Both the position numbers and the translations under genes were made by a program. The notes beneath the pieces were generated by a model, which did no database searches, was not told the origin of the DNA, and worked only from the letters and a program-made list of their open reading frames with translations. A stretch of 32,928 nt of DNA from the NCBI GenBank assembly GCA_002403105.1, contig DHHD01000029.1, positions 1 through 32,928 on the forward strand, read 5' to 3'. Positions 23,647 to 31,968 of this stretch are shown piece after piece. Source of the stretch: Anaerolineaceae bacterium UBA4781 (GTDB lineage: Bacteria > Chloroflexota > Anaerolineae > Anaerolineales > Anaerolineaceae). How positions within the stretch are numbered: position 1 is the first letter of the stretch; every line of letters starts with the position of its first letter.

Positions 23647-24876
23647 TTATTCCTTGTTCTTTTTAAAGATCAGAATCGCTGCTATATAGAAAAGGATTGC
23701 GTACAAAAACAGCATTCCGACCGGTTCAAGAACTGAGGAGAATCCTTGCTTGCGTACGATGATATTCTGAAAGCCCCGCATAACTTGCGCACCGGGTGTA
23801 TGGCGGGCTATGGCATAGAAAGTTTCGCTGGTACCTTCCAAAGTAAACCAGGCACCGCCCAAAGCAGTGAAGAGGAACATGGCAATCAATGAGAACAAGA
23901 CTACCTGGTCTTCATTCTTTGCCGTAACTCCCATGAGAACACCCATCCCGCCCACCCACAGGGCAAAGGCAACGATCACCAATAAAATCGCGAGTGGTTC
24001 TCGCAAGTAGTCAACCCCAAACAGGAAATGCCCGCTCAATACCAAGATGATCTGCTGAGCAACAATAATAAAGAACATGGAAAGCGAATGAGCAATGAGG
24101 ATGGTAGAACGGCTGGTAGCAGTGGTCAGCATGCGCTGCATTGTTTTCGTACGGCGTTCCTGGACAAATATAATGGCAATACCCATCAAACCACTAATCG
24201 TGAACTGTACCAGCATCCCCGGAGAAGACTGATCGTATGCAGATTCGATGTGGAAATCATCGGTTGCAGAAGAGACCGTCCTTTCCATGGAAACAGTGAT
24301 CGCTTTTTCATCCCAGGATTGGTTAGCTTTCGCCAGCACCTGCTCAAACGCTGCCTGGAATTCTTGATCACTGGAATAAGGTAGTTGTTCATCGACCGCT
24401 TGCATGGCTGCCATGGAAGTGGAATATAAGATCTGTTCCTGACTGAAGATGTGTTGAATGGTGTAGAGTGCAGTTTGTCCTTCACTGCTGGTTTCATCCA
24501 CATACAAGGTTGCGGGGATCTGCTCTTGTAGTGAAAAGTAAAAATTTTCGGGTAGAACTAGAACCGCGATCACTGACTGCTCTTCGAAGAGCACGCACGG
24601 ATCAGGATAATCGCTTGCTGCAAAAACCTCTACATTCAGTTCACCAGTTTCAAGAATCAAGGATCGCAATTCATTCAATATCGGCGTTTCTTCCTCACCA
24701 ACCACCAGCGCCACAACCGGTTTTTCCGACACTGCATCTTCATCCGCCGCACCTTGAAAGATCAATCCAAAAAAAGTAGTGAATAATAATGGCATCACGA
24801 GCAGGAACAACGCCGCCATTGGACTGCGTACTGTCTGGCAAATATCTTTCCATACAATGTCAAAAAGTCTTCTCAT
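23647..24876 (-). CDS. ABC-2 type export permease (second)
   Basis: This 409-aa membrane subunit of an ABC-2 exporter has one N-terminal helix (MAALFLLVMPLLFTTFFGLIF), then a large extracytoplasmic region to about 230, then five hydrophobic segments. The cytoplasmic loop FVQERRTKTMQRMLTTATSRSTILIAH is the permease contact for the ATPase. It is organised like YhgE/LnrMN or bacitracin/linearmycin-type drug exporters. It pairs with the neighbouring permease 10 bp upstream (24886-26145), which has the same layout, to form a heterodimer. The substrate is unknown. Confidence 0.9.
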   Translation of the reverse strand: MRRLFDIVWKDICQTVRSPMAALFLLVMPLLFTTFFGLIFQGAADEDAVSEKPVVALVVGEEETPILNELRSLILETGELNVEVFAASDYPDPCVLFEEQSVIAVLVLPENFYFSLQEQIPATLYVDETSSEGQTALYTIQHIFSQEQILYSTSMAAMQAVDEQLPYSSDQEFQAAFEQVLAKANQSWDEKAITVSMERTVSSATDDFHIESAYDQSSPGMLVQFTISGLMGIAIIFVQERRTKTMQRMLTTATSRSTILIAHSLSMFFIIVAQQIILVLSGHFLFGVDYLREPLAILLVIVAFALWVGGMGVLMGVTAKNEDQVVLFSLIAMFLFTALGGAWFTLEGTSETFYAIARHTPGAQVMRGFQNIIVRKQGFSSVLEPVGMLFLYAILFYIAAILIFKKNKE

Positions 24877-24885
24877 CTCTCCACC

Positions 24886-26145
24886 CTACTTTCTCGCAAA
24901 GCGTCTTTGAAAACGAAAATTTGCAATACAAAAGAAGACCACCGCCATACCAAGCAGGACAGAAAATGGGAGCAGGATCTGCTGATAGCTTGCTCCAGCC
25001 AACACCAACTGCCAGAGTTCCAGTGCCCAACCCTGGGGAGTCAATTTTTTCAGTATTTCCATAAAACCGGGCATATTTTGAATGGTGCTGGTGAACAACC
25101 CACCTAACATACCTGTTATGGTCATCACGCCCCCAAAAACGATGCCAGTTTGGCGTGTATCCCGTAAAAGCGACATAAGAAACAGACCGAACCCGGTTGC
25201 GGAAGTGATGAGCGCAACGACCGCCAGAACCAGTTTCCCTGGTTCGCCCCATTGGATATAGAAAACAAGACTGGATAATACGAGCAGCACACAGATTTGA
25301 ATGATCAGAGTGATGAGAACGCCCAAAAATTTACCTGCCAGAATATCTCTTACCCGGGTAGGAGAAACAAATTTTCGTGCCAGCGTGCCCGTCTCCTCCT
25401 CTTGCAGCAGAGATTCTGAGGTCGCCGCCCCTGTGTAGAAAACGAAAAAGATCATCATTCCCACCATAATGATGGAAATAATCTGTTGAACTTGGTCATT
25501 AACCTCTCCTTCCTGCCCCTGTGGATTCAAAACGGTTAACATTGAAGTAGCAACACCTGATGATTTTTGTGATTGAGAAGTAATTCGTTCCACTAATTTT
25601 GAATAGAATTGTTCATCTGCCTGTCCACCTCGACGCTGCAATTCTTCCATAGCCAGGGGGATCATCATTTTCGAAGATGAAAAACCATCAGCAACAGTGG
25701 TGGTAATGGCTTCTAGAATCTGCGGGGTAATACTTTTCGCCGGGTCATAAATAATACGCAGCTGTGCTGTTTGTCCTTCTTCCATCACGGCTTGCGAAAA
25801 ATCAGCCGGGACGATCAAAGCTGCACTGAATTCCTGTTCATTGATCCCATTCACCGCCTGTGCTTCATTAGCAACATCATGCAGAGTGATCATCTCTTTC
25901 AACCCCGTTGTTTGAAATATTTGATACACGATTTCTCCATGATTCGGACTGCTCTGAACAGGGACATCCTGGTTCACAAAAGCAATCGCGATGTTTGAAA
26001 TCGCCGTACTGTCATCCCCTCCCCCGAAAGCAGTTGAGAAAAGAAAAGCCAGCAGCAGTGGTGCGACCAGAGACATGCCAACAAAGTACAAGCTGCGTAT
26101 GGAACGTAAAAGGTCCTTAGAAGCAATGGCAAATATTTTTTTCAT
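24886..26145 (-). CDS. ABC-2 type export permease (first)
   Basis: This 419-aa ABC-2 permease is paralogous in layout to the gene after it: N-terminal helix, an extracytoplasmic domain of roughly 200 residues (Gln-rich, with NQDVPVQSS and AALIVPADFSQAV), then a C-terminal bundle of about five helices. The coupling loop is ESLLQEEETGTLARKFVSPTRVRDILAGK. GGGAGG precedes its ATG. It sits 10 bp after the ATPase stop and 10 bp before the second permease, a compact three-gene exporter. Confidence 0.9.
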   Translation of the reverse strand: MKKIFAIASKDLLRSIRSLYFVGMSLVAPLLLAFLFSTAFGGGDDSTAISNIAIAFVNQDVPVQSSPNHGEIVYQIFQTTGLKEMITLHDVANEAQAVNGINEQEFSAALIVPADFSQAVMEEGQTAQLRIIYDPAKSITPQILEAITTTVADGFSSSKMMIPLAMEELQRRGGQADEQFYSKLVERITSQSQKSSGVATSMLTVLNPQGQEGEVNDQVQQIISIIMVGMMIFFVFYTGAATSESLLQEEETGTLARKFVSPTRVRDILAGKFLGVLITLIIQICVLLVLSSLVFYIQWGEPGKLVLAVVALITSATGFGLFLMSLLRDTRQTGIVFGGVMTITGMLGGLFTSTIQNMPGFMEILKKLTPQGWALELWQLVLAGASYQQILLPFSVLLGMAVVFFCIANFRFQRRFARK

Positions 26146-26154
26146 ACTCCCTCC

Positions 26155-27093
26155 CTAATCACGCAGCGCCTTACCGGTCAGGTGCAAGAACACCGTTTCC
26201 AGGTTGGGTTCATGGATTGCGATTGAAGAAATACGCGCATTGAATTGATTGGCGATCCTGAACAGGTCCGGCAGTACTGCATTGCTGTCAGTTGCCAGCA
26301 AGGTGATCCTTTCTCCATCCTGGTCAACCTTCGAAACTCCCTTCACTTTCTTCCATTCTTTTAGTACTTTATCCCCATCCTGGCTGAGGGTTAATTCCAC
26401 GCGATCCTGTTCACCCACCAGCTTCACCAATTCGGCGTGTGTTCCACTCGCCACAATCTTTCCTTGATCCATGATGGCAATGTGATCTGATAATTCCTGA
26501 GCTTCTTCCATATAGTGGGTGGTGTACAGAACGGTCATACCTTGCTTATTCAAAGCCAGCACATTATCCATAATATGCCTGCGGCTTTGTGGGTCAATGC
26601 CTACGGTCGGTTCGTCCATCACCACCAGTTTTGGCAGATGAAGCATTGCAATGCCAATATTCACCCTGCGTTTCATACCACCGGAATACTTTGAAACTCT
26701 CTGGCGTTGGCGATCGCGTAAACCGATCAATTCAAGAACTTCATCCACCCGTGCCTGCAGCGGTTTTCCACGCAAGCCATACAGCTTTCCCCAGAAAACC
26801 AGATTTTCTCTGGCGGAAAGGTCTTCATACAGGGCGATCTCCTGCGGCACAACTCCCATGAGCGCTTTGGCTTTCAACGGTTCTTTTTTAATGGAATTTC
26901 CAAAGATAAATGCATCGCCCGCATTGGGTGGAAAAAGCCCGGTTAACAGGTTGATGATGGTCGTTTTGCCCGCTCCGTTCGGTCCCAGCAGGCTGAAAAT
27001 TTCACCGGTTTGAATGGTGAAATCCACCCCGTTCACCGCTTTGACATCTTTATAAAATTTTTTTAATCCCTTTGCTTCAATTGCGTTTTCCAT
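26155..27093 (-). CDS. ABC exporter ATP-binding protein (DrrA/CcmA type)
   Basis: This 312-aa ATPase energises the two ABC-2 permeases. Walker A is GPNGAGKT (37-44), signature YSGGMKRRVNIGIAM, Walker B LVVMDEPTVGIDP, H-loop TTHYMEEAQ, then a C-terminal extension of about 90 residues typical of DrrA-like drug-export ATPases. The start at 27093 is preferred because GGTGAG lies 7 nt upstream; in-frame ATG 27111 and GTG 27138 would add 6-15 polar residues. The operon promoter is not clear in 27139-27224. Confidence 0.92.
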   Translation of the reverse strand: MENAIEAKGLKKFYKDVKAVNGVDFTIQTGEIFSLLGPNGAGKTTIINLLTGLFPPNAGDAFIFGNSIKKEPLKAKALMGVVPQEIALYEDLSARENLVFWGKLYGLRGKPLQARVDEVLELIGLRDRQRQRVSKYSGGMKRRVNIGIAMLHLPKLVVMDEPTVGIDPQSRRHIMDNVLALNKQGMTVLYTTHYMEEAQELSDHIAIMDQGKIVASGTHAELVKLVGEQDRVELTLSQDGDKVLKEWKKVKGVSKVDQDGERITLLATDSNAVLPDLFRIANQFNARISSIAIHEPNLETVFLHLTGKALRD

Positions 27094-27183
27094 TTTTGAC
27101 TCACCCTTCATCCCCGATATGAATTTTCTATCTTCCACTTATATACGGATGTGAAATGGAATAGTGTCGTGCGTCTCCCTTTC

Positions 27184-27212
27184 TTGCCAGCCCTATTTCT
27201 CAATGCTATAAT
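27184..27212 (+). promoter_or_regulatory. tRNA-Arg promoter
   Basis: -35 TTGCCA (27184-27189), 17-bp spacer, and -10 TATAAT (27207-27212) with an extended TGC. The expected start near 27219 leaves only a few nucleotides before the mature tRNA. Confidence 0.8.
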
Positions 27213-27224
27213 TCGGTTACACCA

Positions 27225-27298
27225 GCCCCAGTGGCTCAAATGGAGAGAGCGAGGCACTCCTAACGCCTAGGTTGGGGGTTCGAGTCCCTCCTGGGGCA
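27225..27298 (+). tRNA. tRNA-Arg (anticodon CCU)
   Basis: This 74-nt tRNA has acceptor GCCCCAG / CTGGGGC, D stem GCTC / GAGC, anticodon loop CTCCTAA with CCT at 27259-27261 (reads AGG), T loop TTCGAGT and discriminator A. The closing pair of the anticodon stem is an A-C mismatch (27256/27264). CCA is not encoded. Confidence 0.92.
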
Positions 27299-27301
27299 TT
27301 G

Positions 27302-27332
27302 AAAAATCCAGTAAAACACTGGATTTTTTATT
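27302..27332 (+). terminator. Terminator of tRNA-Arg
   Basis: AAAATCCAGT and ACTGGATTTT pair around a 5-nt AAAAC loop, followed by TTATTT. The remaining spacer to 27521 shows only a TATAAT box at 27496-27501 with an extended TGC, probably the promoter of the next gene. Confidence 0.8.
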
Positions 27333-27521
27333 TAGTTGCATCAACCTTCATGAGATTACTATTGCTTCTTCAATTACTCTTTTCGGTGTGATTATTCATA
27401 TTTGCCATTTCGATATGGAAAGATCCTTCGTTCGCTTTGCTTTCTTAAGGTAACGTCGAGAGTAAAACAGTTAGGTATCTTCCAAGTCAATTTGCTATAA
27501 TCAACGCAGAGGGAAGCTATT

Positions 27522-28943
27522 ATGCCTGACCCAATCATCAGTAAAACCGATTTTCTCTATTATCTGGATTGCCCACTGCATTTCTGGGCACTCAAACACG
27601 ATCATGAACCTTCCATAGCACCCACCGCCATGGATGAATTCCGCATGCAGCAAGGGCAGAAAGTGGAAACCCTGGCTCGAGAATATCTCAATCAAACTGT
27701 ACTCATCCAGTATCCCAGCGCTACCCTGCACTGGCAGCAGACTTACACCCATGATCGTTTTTTAGCACGCACCGATACCCTCATTTACGACGAGAATGAG
27801 GATTGCTATGACCTGTTTGAGATCAAGAGCGGCACCTCCGTTGATAAAGGAGACCTTTATGATGTCGCATTTCAGATGAAAGTATGCGCCCATTCTATTC
27901 GATTGCGCAATCTTTATCTGGTTCACCTCAACAAAGAATACCGGTTGCAGGGTACGTTGAACTTGGCTGAATTATTTCTGTGTGAAGATGTCACCCAACC
28001 TGCCGCTGAGATCGAACCAGCAATAGAGCAGTCTATGCTGGCAGCTCGCCAGGTACTGCTGCAGGATAAATCTGAGGGCATCGACCACTGCCGCAAACCG
28101 GATACCTGCCCCTTCCCTGACCTGTGCCACCCTAATTTACCTGAGCATCCCATCTATGAGATCAGTCGCCTGCACCGCAACAAAGCCCTGCAATTGGAAG
28201 AAATGGGTGTACGTGCCATCATAGACATCCCCTCTGATTTTCTGCTGTCTGATAAACAAAGGGAATATGTGGAGGTCGTTAAAACCGGGCAGCCGTACAT
28301 AGACCCGGATGCCATTCAAGAAAAACTATCTGCTTTATGCTACCCGCTGCACTTTCTGGATTATGAGACCTGCAATCCTGCCATCCCCGTCTTCGAAGGG
28401 TACAAGCCAAACCAGCACATCGTTTTTCAATTTTCTCTGCACATTCTCCCGGCTCCGGATGCAGAAGTAGAACATCATCAATTTCTGCATACCGAGTACA
28501 GTGACCCGGCTCCCGCGTTACTGGCTAAACTATCGAGTATCATCCAGCCGCAGGGAAGCGTGATCGTGTGGAACAAGGGTTTTGAATGTTCGCGCCACAA
28601 CGAAATGGCGGAAATACACCCGCTGTATGCGGCTTTTCTTGAAAACGCCAACAGCCGTGTTTTCGACCTGATGGAGATCTTCAGCCAGAATCTCTATATC
28701 CACTCTGATTTTCACGGCAGCGCATCCATCAAAAAGGTACTGCCGGTATTGGTACCGGAACTATCCTATAACGGGATGGAAATTGCCAAAGGTGATGAAG
28801 CATCCATCGCCTGGTGGCAGATTGTAAATGGAAAGTTAAACGAAGAAGAAAAAGAAATTAAAATTGCCAATCTTTTGAAGTACTGTCAATTGGATACCAT
28901 GGCGATGCTTGAAATATTCAATAGGTTGATTTCTATAAACTGA
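27522..28943 (+). CDS. DUF2779 protein: Cas4/RecB-like nuclease fused to a DEDDy-like exonuclease
   Basis: This 473-aa protein combines two nuclease folds. The N-terminal half is PD-(D/E)xK of the RecB/Cas4 type: D85, E100-I-K102, Q118, with four cysteines spaced as an iron-sulfur site (C17, then C190, C196 and C202 in CRKPDTCPFPDLC). The C-terminal half (from about 270) looks RNase H-like: D280-x-E282 in HFLDYETC, a middle block VWNKGFECSRHNEMA, and Y454-x3-D458 (YCQLD) as in DEDDy exonucleases; the middle acidic residue is Glu. The family is known only as DUF2779, so a role in DNA repair or processing is inferred. GAGGGA precedes the ATG. No cas or restriction genes are nearby. Confidence 0.82.
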   Translation: MPDPIISKTDFLYYLDCPLHFWALKHDHEPSIAPTAMDEFRMQQGQKVETLAREYLNQTVLIQYPSATLHWQQTYTHDRFLARTDTLIYDENEDCYDLFEIKSGTSVDKGDLYDVAFQMKVCAHSIRLRNLYLVHLNKEYRLQGTLNLAELFLCEDVTQPAAEIEPAIEQSMLAARQVLLQDKSEGIDHCRKPDTCPFPDLCHPNLPEHPIYEISRLHRNKALQLEEMGVRAIIDIPSDFLLSDKQREYVEVVKTGQPYIDPDAIQEKLSALCYPLHFLDYETCNPAIPVFEGYKPNQHIVFQFSLHILPAPDAEVEHHQFLHTEYSDPAPALLAKLSSIIQPQGSVIVWNKGFECSRHNEMAEIHPLYAAFLENANSRVFDLMEIFSQNLYIHSDFHGSASIKKVLPVLVPELSYNGMEIAKGDEASIAWWQIVNGKLNEEEKEIKIANLLKYCQLDTMAMLEIFNRLISIN

Positions 28944-29017
28944 TCTTTCGTTTCTTTACATGCCTTTTTATTTCCTGTATCATCAATTTACTCATCTTTT
29001 TTTGTTGAGAGGAAACC

Positions 29018-30061
29018 ATGGATTCTTTTCTATCAAGTGTCTTTTCCAAACCAATCACCTACCGCAATCTGGTCTTCAAGGGCGGTGGTATTCGCGGCAT
29101 CGCCTATATTGGCGCGTTGGAGGTGATCGAAGAACGGGGCATCCTGCCGGGTATTGAACGCGTGGCAGGCACCTCCGCCGGCGCCATCTCTGCTTTTCTG
29201 GTCAGCCTGCGCCTCCCCGTCAGCAAGATACTGGAACGCTTTTCCACCCTTGATTTTCGCAAAATACCACAAGCCTCTACCCGTAAGAAAAAATTTCCTT
29301 TTTCCCTGTCTGATTCTCTCCCAATTTCTTTGCCTGTGCATCTACCCGTAGATCTGCCTAGCGAAGAAGAAAAGTTATACCGCATGATAAAAAGCTATGG
29401 GCTGTATTCCAGTTCTTATTTTTATCAATGGCTGCGTTCGGTGGTGGCAGATTACTGTGATGGCAACGCAAATGCCACCTTCGCCGATTTTCACGAGCGT
29501 GGTTTTCGCGATCTCTATATCGTGGTTGCCAATCTCAACAAGCATCAGGGTGAGATCATGTCGTACCGCGACACCCCGCAGGTATGCGTGGCGGATGCGG
29601 TGCGCATGTCCATGTCCATCCCGCTCTATTTTGAAGCGCTGCGCTTCGATGGACTAAAATTTGGCAAAGGTGATTACTATGTGGACGGCGGTGTCTACAA
29701 TAACTATCCCATCAAGATCTTCGATCAACCCCCGTATATCAAAGCTGCTGATCTGAGACGCAGCAAGGGCAATCCCGAGACGCTGGGTATGTTCCTTTAT
29801 CCGGAAAGCGATCTGAAGATCATCAAAAAAGAGAATCCGCGCAATTTGATGGATTATCTGGGCATTGTGATCAGCAACCTCTACACATCCTATGAAACAA
29901 TCCAGTATGAAAACAGCTTCATTGACCAGCACCGCACCATCGCCATATCTGATTGCGGCATTCTTTCCACCGATTTTTCCATCGTCAAGGGGGATGAAAA
30001 ATATACCAGACTGCAAGATTCCGGTCGAAAAGCCGCTCGCACATTTCTTGAAGAACGTTAA
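29018..30061 (+). CDS. Patatin-like phospholipase
   Basis: This 347-aa lipid acyl hydrolase of the patatin family uses a Ser-Asp dyad: oxyanion loop KGGGIRG (21-27), nucleophile S53 in GTSAG, and D223 in VDGGVYNN. A charged insert at about 75-120 (KKKKFPFSLSDSLPISLPVHLPVDLPSEEE) carries repeated SLP/VHLP/VDLP units and may contact lipid. There is no signal peptide, so it is likely cytosolic or membrane-associated. AGAGGA lies about 6 nt before the ATG. It follows the DUF2779 gene by 74 bp and may be co-transcribed with it. Confidence 0.92.
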   Translation: MDSFLSSVFSKPITYRNLVFKGGGIRGIAYIGALEVIEERGILPGIERVAGTSAGAISAFLVSLRLPVSKILERFSTLDFRKIPQASTRKKKFPFSLSDSLPISLPVHLPVDLPSEEEKLYRMIKSYGLYSSSYFYQWLRSVVADYCDGNANATFADFHERGFRDLYIVVANLNKHQGEIMSYRDTPQVCVADAVRMSMSIPLYFEALRFDGLKFGKGDYYVDGGVYNNYPIKIFDQPPYIKAADLRRSKGNPETLGMFLYPESDLKIIKKENPRNLMDYLGIVISNLYTSYETIQYENSFIDQHRTIAISDCGILSTDFSIVKGDEKYTRLQDSGRKAARTFLEER

Positions 30062-30082
30062 AACACGTTATTGCTTAAATAA

Positions 30083-30116
30083 AAACAGGCGAATCGAATT
30101 GCGGTTCACCTGTTTT
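30083..30116. terminator. Bidirectional terminator after the patatin gene
   Basis: AAAACAGGCGAA and TTCACCTGTTTT pair with a single mismatch (a G-U wobble when read on minus). T-rich sequence lies on both sides. It separates the convergent patatin and acidic-protein genes. Confidence 0.7.
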
Positions 30117-30132
30117 GCTTTTCCAATAAGCA

Positions 30133-30543
30133 TTACAACGCAGGGGTGTCTCCCTCATCGTCTTCATCATCATCGTATTCATCGTCATCATCGAGGTCAT
30201 CCAGATCATCAAAATCCTCGAAATCTTCCGGGGAGTGGCGCGTCCACAGCAGCAGCACCTGACCTTCATCCGTTTCGATGGAGCGAGCCGCCATGATGGG
30301 TACTTTTTCTTCAACGCCCATCTCATTGCGGTAATGCAAATGGATGATTCCGTTCTCTTTCCACATGCGGTGGCAGCGTTCCACCAGTTCCGGACCGTTG
30401 AAGGTACGCACCTGGGTCAAACTCATATCAAATAAAAAAGGTCCTTCGGTTAGCCCGAGTGCCCAGCCATCTTCGATCGGCTCGAACACCGGTGGTGGAC
30501 CTTCAATGATCGTGATCTTATCTTCAAGATTGTTCTTGGTCAT
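30133..30543 (-). CDS. Small conserved-looking protein with acidic tail
   Basis: This 136-aa cytosolic protein has a structured-looking part at about 15-100 (GPPPVFEPIEDGWALGLTEG, then VERCHRMWKENGIIHLHYRN) followed by a C-terminal tail of almost only Asp and Glu. I recognise no family. The start at 30543 has GGAGA 6-7 nt upstream; an in-frame ATG at 30564 adds seven residues. It is divergent from hsp20. The acidic tail could bind basic proteins or metal ions; this is speculation. Confidence 0.7.
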   Translation of the reverse strand: MTKNNLEDKITIIEGPPPVFEPIEDGWALGLTEGPFLFDMSLTQVRTFNGPELVERCHRMWKENGIIHLHYRNEMGVEEKVPIMAARSIETDEGQVLLLWTRHSPEDFEDFDDLDDLDDDDEYDDDEDDEGDTPAL

Positions 30544-30686
30544 TCTTGTTCTCCAAAAGCACAATCATACCACTTTTCAAACTCGTCTTTTCTTAATTTT
30601 AATAAAAAAATGAGATTTTGCTAATTCTTTTTTAATCTTTGTTTTTTATCATTGTGACCATAAGAATAAAAAATGGAGGTTCGATC

Positions 30687-31109
30687 ATGAGCTACTTAGT
30701 TTATACACCTTTCGGCAGAGCTGCCCACATGCGCAGAATGCGCGAGTTTTTCAACGAAGATATGCCATACTCCGATCAGGACGTGCTGGTACCCATTGAT
30801 GTCAGAGCAGAGGATGAAAATTTCGTCATCACCGCACTGGTGCCCGGTTTGAAACCCGAGGATCTCAGCATTCAGGTTATCAATGAAACCGTTACTTTAA
30901 GCGGTGAATTGAAATTGGACGTCGATGAGAAAGCCAATTACATTCACAAGGAATGCCCAAGTGGAAAATTCCACCGCACCATCACCCTACCCAGCACGCT
31001 GGATGCAACCAAGGCGGAAGCCAAAGTGGAAAACGGTGTTTTAACCCTCAGTGTACCGAAGGCCGAGGAAGCCAAACCCAAGACCATCAAGGTCAACATT
31101 GCCAAATAA
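30687..31109 (+). CDS. Hsp20 small heat-shock protein
   Basis: This 140-aa ATP-independent holdase chaperone has an alpha-crystallin domain running from about residue 35 (VPIDVRAEDENFVITALVPGLKPEDLSI) to the conserved GVLTLSVPK near the end. The C-terminal I-x-V anchor is IKVNIAK. GGAGG lies 7 nt before ATG 30687, so the longer frame from 30639 is rejected. A strong terminator follows. No CIRCE element is seen upstream. Confidence 0.95.
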   Translation: MSYLVYTPFGRAAHMRRMREFFNEDMPYSDQDVLVPIDVRAEDENFVITALVPGLKPEDLSIQVINETVTLSGELKLDVDEKANYIHKECPSGKFHRTITLPSTLDATKAEAKVENGVLTLSVPKAEEAKPKTIKVNIAK

Positions 31110-31124
31110 AAAGGCAATTGATTT

Positions 31125-31155
31125 AAAAAGAACAGCCCGCTCGGCTGTTCTTTTT
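31125..31155 (+). terminator. Terminator of hsp20
   Basis: AAAAAGAACAGCC and GGCTGTTCTTTTT form a 13-bp stem with a 5-nt loop, the last five bases giving the U tail. It lies 15 bp past the hsp20 stop. Confidence 0.88.
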
Positions 31156-31165
31156 AATTCCATCC

Positions 31166-31171
31166 TATAAT
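31166..31171 (+). promoter_or_regulatory. -10 box of birA, apparently leaderless
   Basis: A consensus TATAAT ends 6 nt before the GTG start of the biotin ligase gene. A normal start site would fall on or next to the GTG, and no ribosome site fits in between. No clear -35 is visible because the terminator stem occupies that position. Confidence 0.55.
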
Positions 31172-31177
31172 AGAACC

Positions 31178-31966
31178 GTGAATGAAAAAAGGTTAAACGC
31201 AATACTGCATGATCTGAACCTGGGAAAGATGCGCTGGCATGACACTCTCCCCTCCACCAATACGTACGCACTGGAGTGGTTGCGAGATTTTCCACCTGAA
31301 TATAGTTTGATCGCCACCGATCAGCAAAGCGCTGGTTATGGGCGCAATCAGCGTTCCTGGCATTCCCGAGCAGGCGCTTCGCTTACTTTCAGTTTTATTG
31401 TGCATCCCAATCAGGTGGAACAGGGTGTAATGCCACTTTTTTCAGCGCTGGCGGCGCTGGCTGTTTGTAAAGCCATTGCGTCTTATCCACCTAATATTGA
31501 CATCTCAGTAAAATGGCCAAATGATGTGCTGTTGAATGGAAAGAAAGCCGCCGGCATTCTGGCTGAAGCTGCCTGGCAGGGAGATCAATTGATGGGTCTG
31601 GTGATCGGAATTGGAGTGAATATGCAGCCCACTTCCTTACCACCCGCTGATGAACTGCTCTTTCCCGCCACCAGTTTGGAGCAAACCATCGGATGTTCCA
31701 TTGACCGCTGGGACTTGCTGTATCACATCCTGCAAGCCTTCGTTGCGTTGCGAACAAGCTTCCCTTCCCCTGAATTTATGGATGCCTGGAGATGTAAACT
31801 GGCTTATCTCGGTGAGGAAGTGACCATCTCAAAAATAGGTAAGGAATGCCAGAAAGGGATCTTTATAGGGGTGGATGAACAGGGTTATTTGCTGCTGAAA
31901 GAAAAAAACGGGCGCATCTCCACCTTTCCGTTGGGGGATGTGAGTCTGCGCCCGAATACTCTATAA
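31178..31966 (+). CDS. birA: Biotin-[acetyl-CoA-carboxylase] ligase (monofunctional)
   Basis: This 262-aa group I biotin-protein ligase attaches biotin to carrier proteins through biotinyl-AMP. The catalytic loop GYGRNQRSWHS corresponds to GRGRxxRxW, and VKWPNDVLLNGKKAAGILAEA carries the active-site Lys. A small C-terminal SH3-like domain ends the protein (VDEQGYLLLKEKNGRISTFPLGDVSLR). There is no N-terminal DNA-binding domain, so it cannot act as a BirA-type repressor. It uses a GTG start at 31178. It converges with gyrA, stops 2 bp apart. Confidence 0.92.
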   Translation: MNEKRLNAILHDLNLGKMRWHDTLPSTNTYALEWLRDFPPEYSLIATDQQSAGYGRNQRSWHSRAGASLTFSFIVHPNQVEQGVMPLFSALAALAVCKAIASYPPNIDISVKWPNDVLLNGKKAAGILAEAAWQGDQLMGLVIGIGVNMQPTSLPPADELLFPATSLEQTIGCSIDRWDLLYHILQAFVALRTSFPSPEFMDAWRCKLAYLGEEVTISKIGKECQKGIFIGVDEQGYLLLKEKNGRISTFPLGDVSLRPNTL

Positions 31967-31968
31967 GA

